DNA of 64,000 nucleotides from an uncultured Archangium sp. (GCA_903905455.1 CAIVGN010000115.1:30308-94307), one strand, 5' to 3'. Shown: positions 24,282-32,353, numbered from the stretch's first letter. Notes: generated from the letters alone by a model not told the origin. Translations and numbers: made by a program.

Positions 24282-25535
24282 CTACGTGCCGAGGGGCACG
24301 GTGAACGTGATGAGGGTGCCGGCGCCGGGCTTCGCTTCGATGGCGACCTCGCCCCCGGCCTTGAGGGCGCGCTCGCGGAGGTTGATGAGGCCGTAGTGCC
24401 CGGGCCGGGGCGCCGCGGTGTCGAAGCCCTTGCCGTCGTCCTTCACGGTCAGCTCCACTCCCTGGGCGCCGAAGTAGAGCTTCACGTCGACGCGCGTGGG
24501 TGCGGCGTGCTTGGCGGCGTTCGCCAGCAGCTCCTGCAACACGCGGAACAGCGCCAGCGAGGTCTCGGGCGCCAGGCGGGTGAGCAAGGTGCCGCTCTTC
24601 TCGAAGTGCACCGGCAGCTGGGTGCGATCGCCGAAGGTCTTCACGTAGTCCTCGAAGCCATGGGCGAGGTCGAAGTCTTCGCGCATCATCTGCAGGCTGC
24701 GGCGCAGCTCCTCGATGGCCTCTTCCGCCGTCTGCTTCAGCTCGGCGACCTCCTTCTGCACCACCTCGTCCTTGACCAGCTGGGCGACGTACTCGGACTG
24801 GATGATGAGCGACGAGAGGCTCGCCCCCAGCCCGTCGTGGATCTCGCGGGCCAGGCGGTTGCGCTCCTCGACGACCGCCAGCTCCTTCAGGTCGCCCTGG
24901 AGCTCCACCACCTCGCGGTGCGCCGTGAGCTCGCGCTCGTTCAGGTACACCAGCACGTAGATGATGATGAAGTTGAGCCCGAGGTACCACAGCAGGGTGA
25001 GCACCTCGACGGCGGTGGGGCTGCGGTCGAGCAGCTGATCGAGGCGCGCGGTGATGGGCAGCGCCAGCAGCGGCGGGAGGATCGCCAGCGGCTTGGGGTA
25101 GAGCAGGGCGAAGAGCGTGGTGAAGAGCAGCTGGGTGGCCAGCAGCGGGTTGGCGAGGCCGCCGCCTTCGTGCGGCTTGACCACCACCACCACCATCACC
25201 ACCAGGTCGAGGCAGAGGGTGACGTAGGTGACGAGCTTCCCGGCGCGGGCGTGGCCGAGCACCAGGTAGTTGGCCACGCTGTAGAGCAGCATGAAGAAGT
25301 AGCCACCGAAGGCGAGCGCGGTGAAGTCGAAGTAGTAGCGCCACACCGGCACCGCGAGGATGCACAGGCCCAGGGTGAGGAACATCATGCGCGCGTAGAA
25401 CAGGGCGCGCGCCCGCGTCTGGAAGCGCTCCTCGGTCCACGAGCGGGCCGCCTCTTCGGGCGAGACCTGCTGGGTCAGCCCCCGCTTCTCGAGCACCACC
25501 GCGACACGCGCCCGACGATCTTCAGTGAGCTGCAA
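24282..25535 (-). CDS. Membrane sensor histidine kinase (NarX/DesK type, HisKA_3)
   Basis: A 417-residue kinase with about six N-terminal transmembrane helices (residues ~45-195) and almost no periplasmic domain, suggesting it senses membrane state or an intramembrane cue as DesK does. A coiled coil leads to the HisKA_3 dimerisation helix with phospho-His233 in REIHDGLGASLS. The HATPase domain has an N box (ELLANAAKHA), G1 DDGKGFD and G2 GHYGLINLRER. It is the first gene of a two-gene operon with the response regulator, and its start is only ~40 bases from the divergent E1-like gene. Confidence 0.93.
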   Translation of the reverse strand: MQLTEDRRARVAVVLEKRGLTQQVSPEEAARSWTEERFQTRARALFYARMMFLTLGLCILAVPVWRYYFDFTALAFGGYFFMLLYSVANYLVLGHARAGKLVTYVTLCLDLVVMVVVVVKPHEGGGLANPLLATQLLFTTLFALLYPKPLAILPPLLALPITARLDQLLDRSPTAVEVLTLLWYLGLNFIIIYVLVYLNERELTAHREVVELQGDLKELAVVEERNRLAREIHDGLGASLSSLIIQSEYVAQLVKDEVVQKEVAELKQTAEEAIEELRRSLQMMREDFDLAHGFEDYVKTFGDRTQLPVHFEKSGTLLTRLAPETSLALFRVLQELLANAAKHAAPTRVDVKLYFGAQGVELTVKDDGKGFDTAAPRPGHYGLINLRERALKAGGEVAIEAKPGAGTLITFTVPLGT

Positions 25536-25576
25536 GGTGCTGGCGAGTGTACCCCCATGTCGTGCATGAAGGCGCG

Positions 25577-26308
25577 GTGAGCGAGCGGCCTTCGCGGGTG
25601 TTGATCGTCGGACTGGGCGGCCTGGGGTGCCCCGCGTCCCTGGCCCTGGCCCGCGCCGGGGTGGCGCACCTCACCTTGCTCGACGACGACGTGGTCGACG
25701 TCACCAACCTCCACCGGCAGCCCTGGCACCACCTCGCCGACGTGGGGCGACCCAAGGTCGAGTCGGCGGCCCACAAGCTGCGCGCCTCGTTCCCGGGGCT
25801 GGGGCTCGACGTGCGCCGCGAGCGCCTGACCGCCGCCAACGCCGAGGCCCTCTTCCGCGCCCACGACCTGGTGGTCGACGCCACCGACGGGGTGGACACC
25901 AAGTTCCTGCTCTCCGACGCGGCCGTGCTCACCGGCACGCCGCTCATCTACGGCGGGGTGCTGCGCTTCGAGGGGCTGGCGATGCGCATCGAGCCGGGAG
26001 GCCCGTGCCTGCGCTGCCTCTTCGAGACGCCCCCCGACGACGCGCCGACCTGCGCCCAGGCCGGCGTGCTGGGGTCCATGGCCGGGCTCATCGGCGGGCT
26101 GCAGGCCGAGCTGGCCCTTTCGCACGGCGAGCCGGGCCTCGCGCTGCTGCGCGTGGTCGACGGCGCCAGCCTGCACTTTCGAACCGTGCGCGTTCGTCGT
26201 CGCGCCGACTGCGCCGCGTGCGGTGAGGGCGCGAAGCCGCTATTGACCGACGCCAGAGCCCCCGCATGTCAGAGCGCATCGACGTCACCCACGAGATCTG
26301 CCCCATGA
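25577..26308 (+). CDS. MoeB/ThiF/HesA-type E1-like adenylyltransferase (active half)
   Basis: A 243-residue E1-like enzyme predicted to adenylate the C-terminal Gly of a ubiquitin-like sulfur carrier. The nucleotide loop is VGLGGLG (residues 11-17), followed by LLDDDVVDVTNLHRQ and VGRPKVES, the ATP-binding Arg/Lys set. Catalytic-type Cys159 sits in TCAQAGVLG, matching MoeB/ThiF. A zinc tetrad is formed by Cys144/147 (CLRC) and Cys212/215 (CAAC). It lacks the ~30-residue N-terminus with RYxRQ that MoeB and ThiF carry. GTG 25577 has GAAGG upstream; GTG 25547 is an alternative that also lacks this segment. The 3' end overlaps the TusA-like gene by 43 bases. Confidence 0.88.
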   Translation: MSERPSRVLIVGLGGLGCPASLALARAGVAHLTLLDDDVVDVTNLHRQPWHHLADVGRPKVESAAHKLRASFPGLGLDVRRERLTAANAEALFRAHDLVVDATDGVDTKFLLSDAAVLTGTPLIYGGVLRFEGLAMRIEPGGPCLRCLFETPPDDAPTCAQAGVLGSMAGLIGGLQAELALSHGEPGLALLRVVDGASLHFRTVRVRRRADCAACGEGAKPLLTDARAPACQSASTSPTRSAP

Positions 26309-26499
26309 CGTACGTGCGGGTGAAGCTGGCCCTGGAGTCGCTCGACGAGGGCGCGCTCCTCGAGGTGCTGTTGCGTGGGGCCGAGCCGCTCAAGAACGTG
26401 CCCCGCTCGCTGAAGGAAGACGGGCACGAGGTCCTCTCGCTGGCGCCCGAGGGCGAGGTGCACCTGCTGACCCTGCGCGTGCACCACGGGGCGCGGTGA
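26266..26499 (+). CDS. TusA-family sulfur-transfer protein
   Basis: A 77-residue TusA/SirA-fold protein. The signature CPMTYVRVKLAL has the active Cys12 followed by Pro13 and the conserved helix, and a second strand pattern HEVLSLAPEGEVHLL completes the fold. TusA proteins carry persulfide sulfur to acceptors. The gene begins within the 3' end of the E1-like gene and its TGA overlaps the ATG of the carrier-protein gene, so all three are translationally linked. It may deliver sulfur to the adenylated carrier, replacing the rhodanese domain used by other E1 systems. That role is inference. Confidence 0.85.
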   Translation: MSERIDVTHEICPMTYVRVKLALESLDEGALLEVLLRGAEPLKNVPRSLKEDGHEVLSLAPEGEVHLLTLRVHHGAR

Positions 26500-26771
26500 T
26501 GGCGATCATCGAACTCCCGTCCGCGTTGCGGGTGCACGCCAACCGGCAGGCCCGGGTGGTGGTCGAGGCGGCCACCGTGGCCCAGGCCCTCGAGGCGCTC
26601 TGCGTGGCCCACCCCGCGCTGCGCCCCCAGGTGTGGATGGCGACGGGCACCCTGCGCCGGACCATCGGGGTCTTCCTTCGCGAAGACGACATGCGCTCGC
26701 CCGAGGGCCTCGCCCACCCGCTCGGCGCCCAGGACGTGCTGGTGCTGATCACCGCGATGGCCGGCGGCTGA
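26499..26771 (+). CDS. MoaD/ThiS/CysO-like sulfur carrier protein
   Basis: A 90-residue beta-grasp protein ending exactly in Gly-Gly (ITAMAGG), the hallmark of carriers that are adenylated and then thiocarboxylated. The pattern IELPSALRVHAN, TVAQALEALCVAHPAL, GVFLREDDMRS and AQDVLVLITAMAGG is closest in style to mycobacterial CysO and to archaeal small modifier proteins rather than to ThiS. It is nested between the TusA-like gene and the degenerate E1 gene. The acceptor pathway (cysteine, homocysteine, cofactor or protein modification) cannot be decided because no acceptor enzyme is next to it. Confidence 0.85.
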   Translation: MAIIELPSALRVHANRQARVVVEAATVAQALEALCVAHPALRPQVWMATGTLRRTIGVFLREDDMRSPEGLAHPLGAQDVLVLITAMAGG

Positions 26772-26772
26772 C

Positions 26773-27345
26773 GTGGCGCTGCGCGAAGACCAGGTCCAGC
26801 GCTACGGCCGGCAGATCCTCCTGCGCGAGGTGGGTGGGGTCGGTCAGCGCAAGCTGCTCGCCGCGCCGGTGCGGGTCTTGGGGTCGAGCCCGGCCATGGA
26901 CGTCGCCGTGGCTTACCTCGTCGCCGGCGGCACGCCGGTCGAGCTGGCTCCGGGCGTCGAGGTCCACGGGTTCCTCGAAGGTCAGCCGCTGGAGGCCTTG
27001 AGCGCCGACGCGGTCCCCGTGACGGCCCCGGCGCTGGACCTGCTGCCCGCGGGCCTGGCGTCCACGGCGCCGGCCCAGGTGGTGCTGGGGGGCGGGGTGG
27101 CCTTCAAGACCGCCGCGGCGTGCCCGGAGTGCTGGGCCCTGACCTGGGCGGCGCTCCCCGGGGGCGGCCCGGACGTCGGCTGCGGCAGCCTGGCCGCCCT
27201 GGTGGTGCAGCGAATCACCCTGGGGTGGGGGCCGGAGCTGGGCCTGATCTGCTGGAAAACCGACCATTTCGCCGAAGTCGCGACCGCGCGCTGCCCCCGA
27301 CACGCGATTTCTGAAGGAAATAGCCCAGTGATCACGAGTACCTGA
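26773..27345 (+). CDS. Degenerate E1-like protein (inactive half)
   Basis: A 190-residue relative of MoeB/ThiF. It opens with EDQVQRYGRQILLREVGGVG, the N-terminal segment whose Arg (here Arg13, by comparison with MoeB Arg14) reaches into the partner subunit's ATP site. The next strand keeps Rossmann-like form but has VLGSSPAMD where the GxGGxG loop should be, and the ATP-binding Asp/Arg/Lys set is missing. CPEC and a late Cys may be zinc remnants. It begins one base after the carrier stop. It could supply the Arg finger to the upstream E1 half, as the inactive subunits of eukaryotic heterodimeric E1s do. The alternative is a decaying duplicate. Confidence 0.7.
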   Translation: MALREDQVQRYGRQILLREVGGVGQRKLLAAPVRVLGSSPAMDVAVAYLVAGGTPVELAPGVEVHGFLEGQPLEALSADAVPVTAPALDLLPAGLASTAPAQVVLGGGVAFKTAAACPECWALTWAALPGGGPDVGCGSLAALVVQRITLGWGPELGLICWKTDHFAEVATARCPRHAISEGNSPVITST

Positions 27346-27467
27346 AGGTCGATGAGGTCTTTCCTGTTCAGAATCGGGTGCTTTGAACTATAAGGCCGGG
27401 TCTTTTTCTGTCCGCAGCGGCATTCTCCTCGTGCTGCGGTGATCTTCTGCATCGGAGCTGACACGCA

Positions 27468-28181
27468 ATGGCGCAAGAGACTGGCTTCACGGTCTGGCTG
27501 ACGGGCATGTTGGGCGCAGGAAAGAGCACGCTGGCGAACTACATCGAGGCGCGCATGCGCCAGGTGGGGCGCAAGGTCGAAGTCCTCGACGAAGATGACC
27601 TCCAGGAAGATCTCTGGAAGGAAGTCGAAGGCGGCACCAAGGAAGAGCGCATGATCATCGCGCGCCGCCTCGGCTTCGTGGCGGACTCGCTCACGCGCAA
27701 CGGCGTGGCGACCCTCGTGGCCTGTGCCAGCCCGGACAAGCAGTCGCGCGACGACAACCGCCGCCGCATCCAGCGCTACATCGAGGTCTACGTCGACTGT
27801 CCGACCGACGAGCTCATCAAGCGCGACACCACCGGCAAGTACAAGAAGGCGCTCGCCGGCGAGATCCCCAACTTCGTGGGCATCACCGAGCCCTACCAGC
27901 CGCCGAACTCGGCTGAGGTGACGGTGCACACCAACCTCGAGGACATCGAGGCGGGCGGCCTGAAGATCTTCCAGTCGCTCCTCGACCTCTCGTACATGAC
28001 GGCCGAAGAGTTGAAGATCATCACCGGCACGAAGATGAAGGTGACCCCGAAGGTCAAGCCGGGCAAGGCAGGCAAGCCCGTCAAGCCGGGCAAGCCCGCG
28101 AAGGAAGAGAAGGCGCCCAAGGCGGTGAAGGTGAAGAAGGCCGCGCCGGCGCCCGCTCCGAAGAAGAAGGGCAAGAAGTAA
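27468..28181 (+). CDS. Adenylylsulfate (APS) kinase-like protein with Lys-rich tail
   Basis: A 237-residue P-loop kinase. WLTGMLGAGKSTL is the Walker A region, and RDTTGKYKKALAGEIPNFVG followed by GITEPYQPP matches the APS-kinase substrate lid closely. The usual DGD of motif LDGDNVR is replaced by LDEDDLQEDL, so substrate handling may differ from CysC. From residue ~187 a disordered Lys/Pro/Ala tail repeats KPGKAGKPVKPGKPAK. CysC makes PAPS from APS, but no sulfate-assimilation genes adjoin. It follows the E1/TusA/carrier cluster by 122 bases, with TATAAG at 27389-27394 as a weak candidate -10. Confidence 0.75.
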   Translation: MAQETGFTVWLTGMLGAGKSTLANYIEARMRQVGRKVEVLDEDDLQEDLWKEVEGGTKEERMIIARRLGFVADSLTRNGVATLVACASPDKQSRDDNRRRIQRYIEVYVDCPTDELIKRDTTGKYKKALAGEIPNFVGITEPYQPPNSAEVTVHTNLEDIEAGGLKIFQSLLDLSYMTAEELKIITGTKMKVTPKVKPGKAGKPVKPGKPAKEEKAPKAVKVKKAAPAPAPKKKGKK

Positions 28182-28237
28182 GAAGCCTGCCCGGAGGGAG
28201 GCTCGACTCGAAAGCGCGGCTCCGTTATGGCCCGCCC

Positions 28238-29137
28238 ATGTCGTCGACCTCCTCCGTTCAGCAGCCAGTCCTCACCGACGCGCAGATCGACGCGCTCTGC
28301 GCGCAGTCGGCCGAGCGCGTCGAAGCCCTGAAGTCGGCCCTGCGCGCCCATGGTTCGGCGCTGGTGGCCTTCTCGGGCGGCGTCGATTCGGCGCTGGTGC
28401 TCAAGCTCGCCGTGGATGCGCTGGGAGCTCGGGCCGTCGCCCTGACTGCCATCTCGGCGTCGGTGGCGCCTGACGAGGCCGACGAGGCGCGCGCGCTGGC
28501 CACGAAGATCGGCGCCCGCCACGTGCTGGTCGACTCGAAGGAGCTCGAGGACCCGCGCTACGCCGCCAACCCCTCCAACCGCTGCTACTACTGCAAGACC
28601 GAGCTGTACTCGATCACCGACAAGTACCGCGCCGAGCTGGGCCTCGCGGTGGTGCTCGACGGCTTCAACGCCGACGACAAGAAGGATCACCGGCCCGGTC
28701 ACCAGGCCGCCCGCGAGCACGAGGTTCGCTCGCCGCTGGCCGAGGCGCAGCTCACCAAGGCCGAGGTCCGCGCCTGGTCGCACCGCCTCGGGCTCCCCAC
28801 GTGGGACAAGCCGCAGATGGCCTGCCTCGCCTCGCGCCTTCCCTACGGCACCCAGGTCACCGTGGAGCGCCTCAAGCAGGTCGGCGGCGCCGAGAAGGCG
28901 GTGCGGGCCTTGGGCTTCGTGAACTTCCGCGTGCGCCACCACCAGGACATCGCGCGCCTCGAGCTCGCCGCCGAGGAGCTGCCGCGCATGCTCGACCCGC
29001 AGACCCGCGTCGCGGTCAACGCGGCCCTCAAGGCCCACGGCTTCACCTTCGTCGCCCTCGACCTCGAGCCCTTCCGCTCGGGCCGCCTCAACGACGCGCT
29101 CCCGGCCGGGGCCTTCGCGCTCCCCGTGGTGAGCTGA
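28238..29137 (+). CDS. larE: ATP-dependent sacrificial sulfur transferase LarE
   Basis: A 299-residue N-type ATP pyrophosphatase. The PP-loop SGGVDSALV lies near residue 46, the CYYCK region near residue 115, and the sacrificial-type Cys sits in MACLASRLPYGT near residue 205. In lactobacilli LarE donates its own Cys sulfur to the nickel-pincer cofactor of lactate racemase; larB and larC are not in this window. The gene is 56 bases after the APS-kinase-like gene on the same strand and extends the local sulfur theme. TATGGC at 28226-28231 may be a -10 for a near-leaderless transcript. Confidence 0.88.
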   Translation: MSSTSSVQQPVLTDAQIDALCAQSAERVEALKSALRAHGSALVAFSGGVDSALVLKLAVDALGARAVALTAISASVAPDEADEARALATKIGARHVLVDSKELEDPRYAANPSNRCYYCKTELYSITDKYRAELGLAVVLDGFNADDKKDHRPGHQAAREHEVRSPLAEAQLTKAEVRAWSHRLGLPTWDKPQMACLASRLPYGTQVTVERLKQVGGAEKAVRALGFVNFRVRHHQDIARLELAAEELPRMLDPQTRVAVNAALKAHGFTFVALDLEPFRSGRLNDALPAGAFALPVVS

Positions 29138-29204
29138 AGAGTTCAACGCGCCGAGTCACGGGTTCGACGGGGGCGGGTGCCCCTTTGCGCGGGCCGTGCT
29201 GCTA

Positions 29205-29225
29205 GAGTCGACAGACTCGTTTTTC
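29205..29225 (+). terminator. Weak hairpin with T-run after larE
   Basis: A 5-bp stem (29205-29209 with 29214-29218) with a GACA loop is followed by GTTTTTC. It could terminate larE. The overlapping TGCTAGAGT also resembles an extended -10 for the lipoprotein gene that begins at 29250, so its role is open. Confidence 0.3.
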
Positions 29226-29249
29226 GCCCGGCCGATGGGAGCCTCCTTC

Positions 29250-31841
29250 ATGCATTCGTCTGTCCCCGCGTCGCGCTCGACGCGATCGCAGTTCCTGACG
29301 TTGAGCCTCGCGCTGTTCGTCGGCCTGGGGTGTTCGGGCACCGGCGCCGGTTGCTCCACGCTGACGCCGTTCCCCGCGGGCACGCGCTACACGGGCCCCA
29401 AGAGCGACAACGCGGTCAACATTCGCCTGTCGGCCGGGGGCATCAACTTCCTCAACTCGAAGTGGGACGTGCTCATCGACATGTTCGCGCCGGGGCGCAC
29501 GCTGAACCTGCCCTTCGCCTGCGCGAAGCAGACGGTGTCGGTGCTCGGCGACGTGTACATCGCCGACCAGGGCAACGCGGCGGGCAACGGCCGCAACGAC
29601 GCCAACTGCACCGGTGACGTGCCGGCCAACGTGGTGGTGACGGTGACCGGCTTCGGCCTGCGCCCGGCGGCGCCCGACAAGCTGGAAGCCACCATCCAGC
29701 TGAACATCGACACCGGCAAGATCTACCTCACCAACCCGCACTCCCTGTGCGACCTGAAGTGCAGCGTGCGCTTCAACTCGGGCGCGGCCCAGCCGCCCGA
29801 CAACCGCGTCACCGCGACGGTGAAGTTCACCATCGACAACAAGTGGGACAAGCTCCTCTCGTTCAGCGTCGAGGGCGTCAACGGCACGCAGGTCTGTGGC
29901 GCAAGCGGCGCCGGCATGCCTCCTTCGTGCTTCGACGCCAACGACCTCACGCTCGCCTCCGAAGGCGGCTTCTGCAGCTCCGTCTGCGCGGGCGCCGACT
30001 GGGAGCCGATCAAGACCTTCGTGCTGCAGCAGATCAGCCCGCTGCTCCAGGACCAGATCACCGCGCAGATCGGCAAGCAGACCTGCCAGGCGTGCACGAC
30101 CAACGCCGACTGCCCGGTGAGCACCGACGGCACCAACACCCAGTCGACCTGCGACTCGGCCGACAAGGTGTGCAAGGCGGGCGGCACCTGCGTGCCCCGC
30201 TTCCTCGGCGTCGAGGGCACGGCGAACCTGGGCGGCCTGCTCGGCTCGTTCGGCGCGCCGGCCAACGCGGCGCTGCAGCTCTCGGTGGCCGCCGGCGCGA
30301 GCGTGATCGTCGACCAGGGCCTGAGCTTCGGCACCCGGGTAGGCATCCAGCCGACGGCCGTCTCGGCGTGCGTGCCCCCGCAGGCGGCGCCGCCCATGAC
30401 CATGGTGGCCTTCCCCGACTTCGACGGCGAGGCGACGCCGAACTCCGGGTACCACGTGGGCCTCGGCGTCTCGTCGAACTTCCTCAACAACACCTTCTGG
30501 GCCGCGCAGCAGTCGGGCGCCCTCTGTCTCAACCTCTCGTCGGACAACGTGGGGCTGATCAACACCGGCCTCTTCAAGACCTTCCTCCCGTCGCTGGGCA
30601 AGCTGTCGACCCGCGACGGCAAGGACGCGCCGATGATGGTGGTGCTGCGCCCCGCGCGCCCGCCGGCCGTGGTGGTCGGTGAAGGCACCTACGACCCGGT
30701 CACCAAGAAGCCGATCAAGCCGCTGCTGCTGGTCACGCTGCCCGACCTGAGCATCGACTTCTACGCGATGATCGATGACCGCCAGGTTCGGCTCTTCACG
30801 CTGACCGCCGACATCTCGCTGCCGCTGTCGTTGATCTTCGAGGGCTGCGACAAGGTCACGCCGGCGCTGGGTGATCTGAAGATGCTCATCGGCAACATCC
30901 GCACGGCCAACAGCGAGATCCTCGCCGAAGACCCGCAGGTGCTCGCCGACCTGGTGCCCGCGGTCATCGGCCTCGCCGAGCCCGCGCTGGCCGGGGCGCT
31001 GTCGGGCTTCGCGCTGCCGTCGCTGGGCGGCTTCAAGCTCAAGGTCAACGAGGTCAAGGGCGTGGGGCGCATCACCGGCACCGAGGCCTTCAACCACCTG
31101 GGCATCTACGCCACGCTGATCCTCGCCGGCACCTCGTGCGCCATCTCCGCCCCGGGCCTCTCGGTGGCCATGAAGTCGGCCCACATGCCCGCGGCCGCCG
31201 ACATGCGGCTGACCGGCAACCACAAGCTGCCCTGGCCCGAGGCGGTGCTCGACGTGCGCACCCTGGGCAAGTCGGGCAGCCCCGAGTTCTCGTTCAAGAT
31301 CGATGACGGCCTGTGGACCGAGTTCCAGCCGGTGGCCAACGACGAGCTGGTGGTCTCGCACCCGCGCTTCCTGCTCCAGGGTCACCACGTGATCCACGTG
31401 CGCGCGCGCGTCTCCGAAGACCCGCACGCGGTCTCGCAGGTCAAGGACCTGGGCTTCTTCGTCGACTGGGAGGCCCCCGAGGTGTCGTTGGCCGCCGACG
31501 TGGCGACTGATCGCCTCGTGGTCAGCGCCCGTGACGTGCTCTCGGCCGATCGCCTGGGCTTCGCGTACCAGGTGGGCGAGGGCGCCCGCACGGAGTTCGG
31601 CCCGGCCCGCGAGATCTCGCTGTCGGCCATCGAGCAGCAGGGCGGGGTGACCGTCTTCGTCCGCGACGAGTACGGCAACGTTGGCCAGGCGACGTACCAC
31701 CCGGCGCAGGTTGCGCTTCGCCCCGAGGGCGCGGGCGCGGTGACCGGCGTCGCTGACCCGCAGGCCGCGGGCTGCTCCACGGCCGGTGGTCTCGAGCTGC
31801 TGGCGCTCGGCGTGCTCGCGCTCGTTCGTCGCCGTCGCTGA
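29250..31841 (+). CDS. Large surface lipoprotein with MYXO-CTERM-like tail
   Basis: An 863-residue exported protein. The N-terminal signal ends LFVGLGC, a good lipobox, with GGGAG placed upstream of ATG 29250. The body is beta-rich and includes a Cys-rich insert (CQACTTNADC) near residue 280 and a segment HVGLGVSSNFLNNTFW near residue 407 reminiscent of BPI/SMP-type lipid-binding tubes; that resemblance is tentative. The C-terminus is GCSTAGGLELLALGVLALVR followed by RRR, matching the MYXO-CTERM pattern of Cys-Ser, hydrophobic helix and Arg cluster. Carrying both an N-terminal lipidation site and a C-terminal sorting tail is unusual. Confidence 0.8.
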   Translation: MHSSVPASRSTRSQFLTLSLALFVGLGCSGTGAGCSTLTPFPAGTRYTGPKSDNAVNIRLSAGGINFLNSKWDVLIDMFAPGRTLNLPFACAKQTVSVLGDVYIADQGNAAGNGRNDANCTGDVPANVVVTVTGFGLRPAAPDKLEATIQLNIDTGKIYLTNPHSLCDLKCSVRFNSGAAQPPDNRVTATVKFTIDNKWDKLLSFSVEGVNGTQVCGASGAGMPPSCFDANDLTLASEGGFCSSVCAGADWEPIKTFVLQQISPLLQDQITAQIGKQTCQACTTNADCPVSTDGTNTQSTCDSADKVCKAGGTCVPRFLGVEGTANLGGLLGSFGAPANAALQLSVAAGASVIVDQGLSFGTRVGIQPTAVSACVPPQAAPPMTMVAFPDFDGEATPNSGYHVGLGVSSNFLNNTFWAAQQSGALCLNLSSDNVGLINTGLFKTFLPSLGKLSTRDGKDAPMMVVLRPARPPAVVVGEGTYDPVTKKPIKPLLLVTLPDLSIDFYAMIDDRQVRLFTLTADISLPLSLIFEGCDKVTPALGDLKMLIGNIRTANSEILAEDPQVLADLVPAVIGLAEPALAGALSGFALPSLGGFKLKVNEVKGVGRITGTEAFNHLGIYATLILAGTSCAISAPGLSVAMKSAHMPAAADMRLTGNHKLPWPEAVLDVRTLGKSGSPEFSFKIDDGLWTEFQPVANDELVVSHPRFLLQGHHVIHVRARVSEDPHAVSQVKDLGFFVDWEAPEVSLAADVATDRLVVSARDVLSADRLGFAYQVGEGARTEFGPAREISLSAIEQQGGVTVFVRDEYGNVGQATYHPAQVALRPEGAGAVTGVADPQAAGCSTAGGLELLALGVLALVRRRR

Positions 31842-31846
31842 AGTCG

Positions 31847-32353
31847 ATGCGCAACTTCCTCGTCGTCGCCGTGGTCGCGTCAGCCGCGGCGGCCTTCGCC
31901 AATGATCACCACGGCTCGCTGGGCCTCACCGTCGCCACCGGCGGTGACGTGGTCACGGCCGTGGGCGCCACGGGCGCCTCCGATCGCGGGGTGCGCATCC
32001 CCATCGAGATCGGCGCCACGCTCGGGTTGTTCAACCGCACCGAGCTGCGCCTCGCCGGTCGCTTCGCGCCGGGCGTTCCCCCGCTCACCGGCTTCGGCGG
32101 GGCGATCTTCGGCGGCATCCGCAACAGCCTGGGCTTCGACCAGTGGAAGACGTTCTTCGATCTCGATCTCGCGGTGCACGTCGCGCCGCTGATCTCCGTG
32201 GGCGTTCGCGCCGCCTTCGGGGCCCAGTACGACTTCCTCCCGGTGATGGGCGTCTACGCCACGCTCGGAGCCCAGCTCGGCGGCGCCACGTCGCTGCGCC
32301 TCTCGTTCGAGCTGATCATCGGCATCCAATTCCGCACGTATCTCTTCGACTGA
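31847..32353 (+). CDS. Small exported beta-rich protein
   Basis: A 168-residue protein with signal MRNFLVVAVVASAAAAFA and a mature chain of Gly-rich amphipathic strands (GLTVATGGDVVTAVGA, LRLSFELIIGIQF), consistent with a small outer-membrane barrel. It ends YLFD rather than with an aromatic residue, which weakens the barrel assignment. It begins six bases after the stop of the MYXO-CTERM protein and is probably co-transcribed with it. The family is not recognised. Confidence 0.7.
   Translation: MRNFLVVAVVASAAAAFANDHHGSLGLTVATGGDVVTAVGATGASDRGVRIPIEIGATLGLFNRTELRLAGRFAPGVPPLTGFGGAIFGGIRNSLGFDQWKTFFDLDLAVHVAPLISVGVRAAFGAQYDFLPVMGVYATLGAQLGGATSLRLSFELIIGIQFRTYLFD

Noticed and set aside
23616..25580. 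A 654-codon forward open frame opposite the two-component genes, with a run of His residues.
   Set aside because: It is the shadow of the kinase and regulator genes; the His run comes from reverse-complemented Val/Met codons of a transmembrane helix.
27365..27394. TGTTCA and TATAAG as a promoter of the APS-kinase-like gene.
   Set aside because: The -35 match is poor and the leader would be long; mentioned in the gene entry only as a weak candidate.
28182..28206. Inverted repeat AGCCT/AGGCT after the APS-kinase-like gene.
   Set aside because: The stem is only five pairs and no T-run follows.
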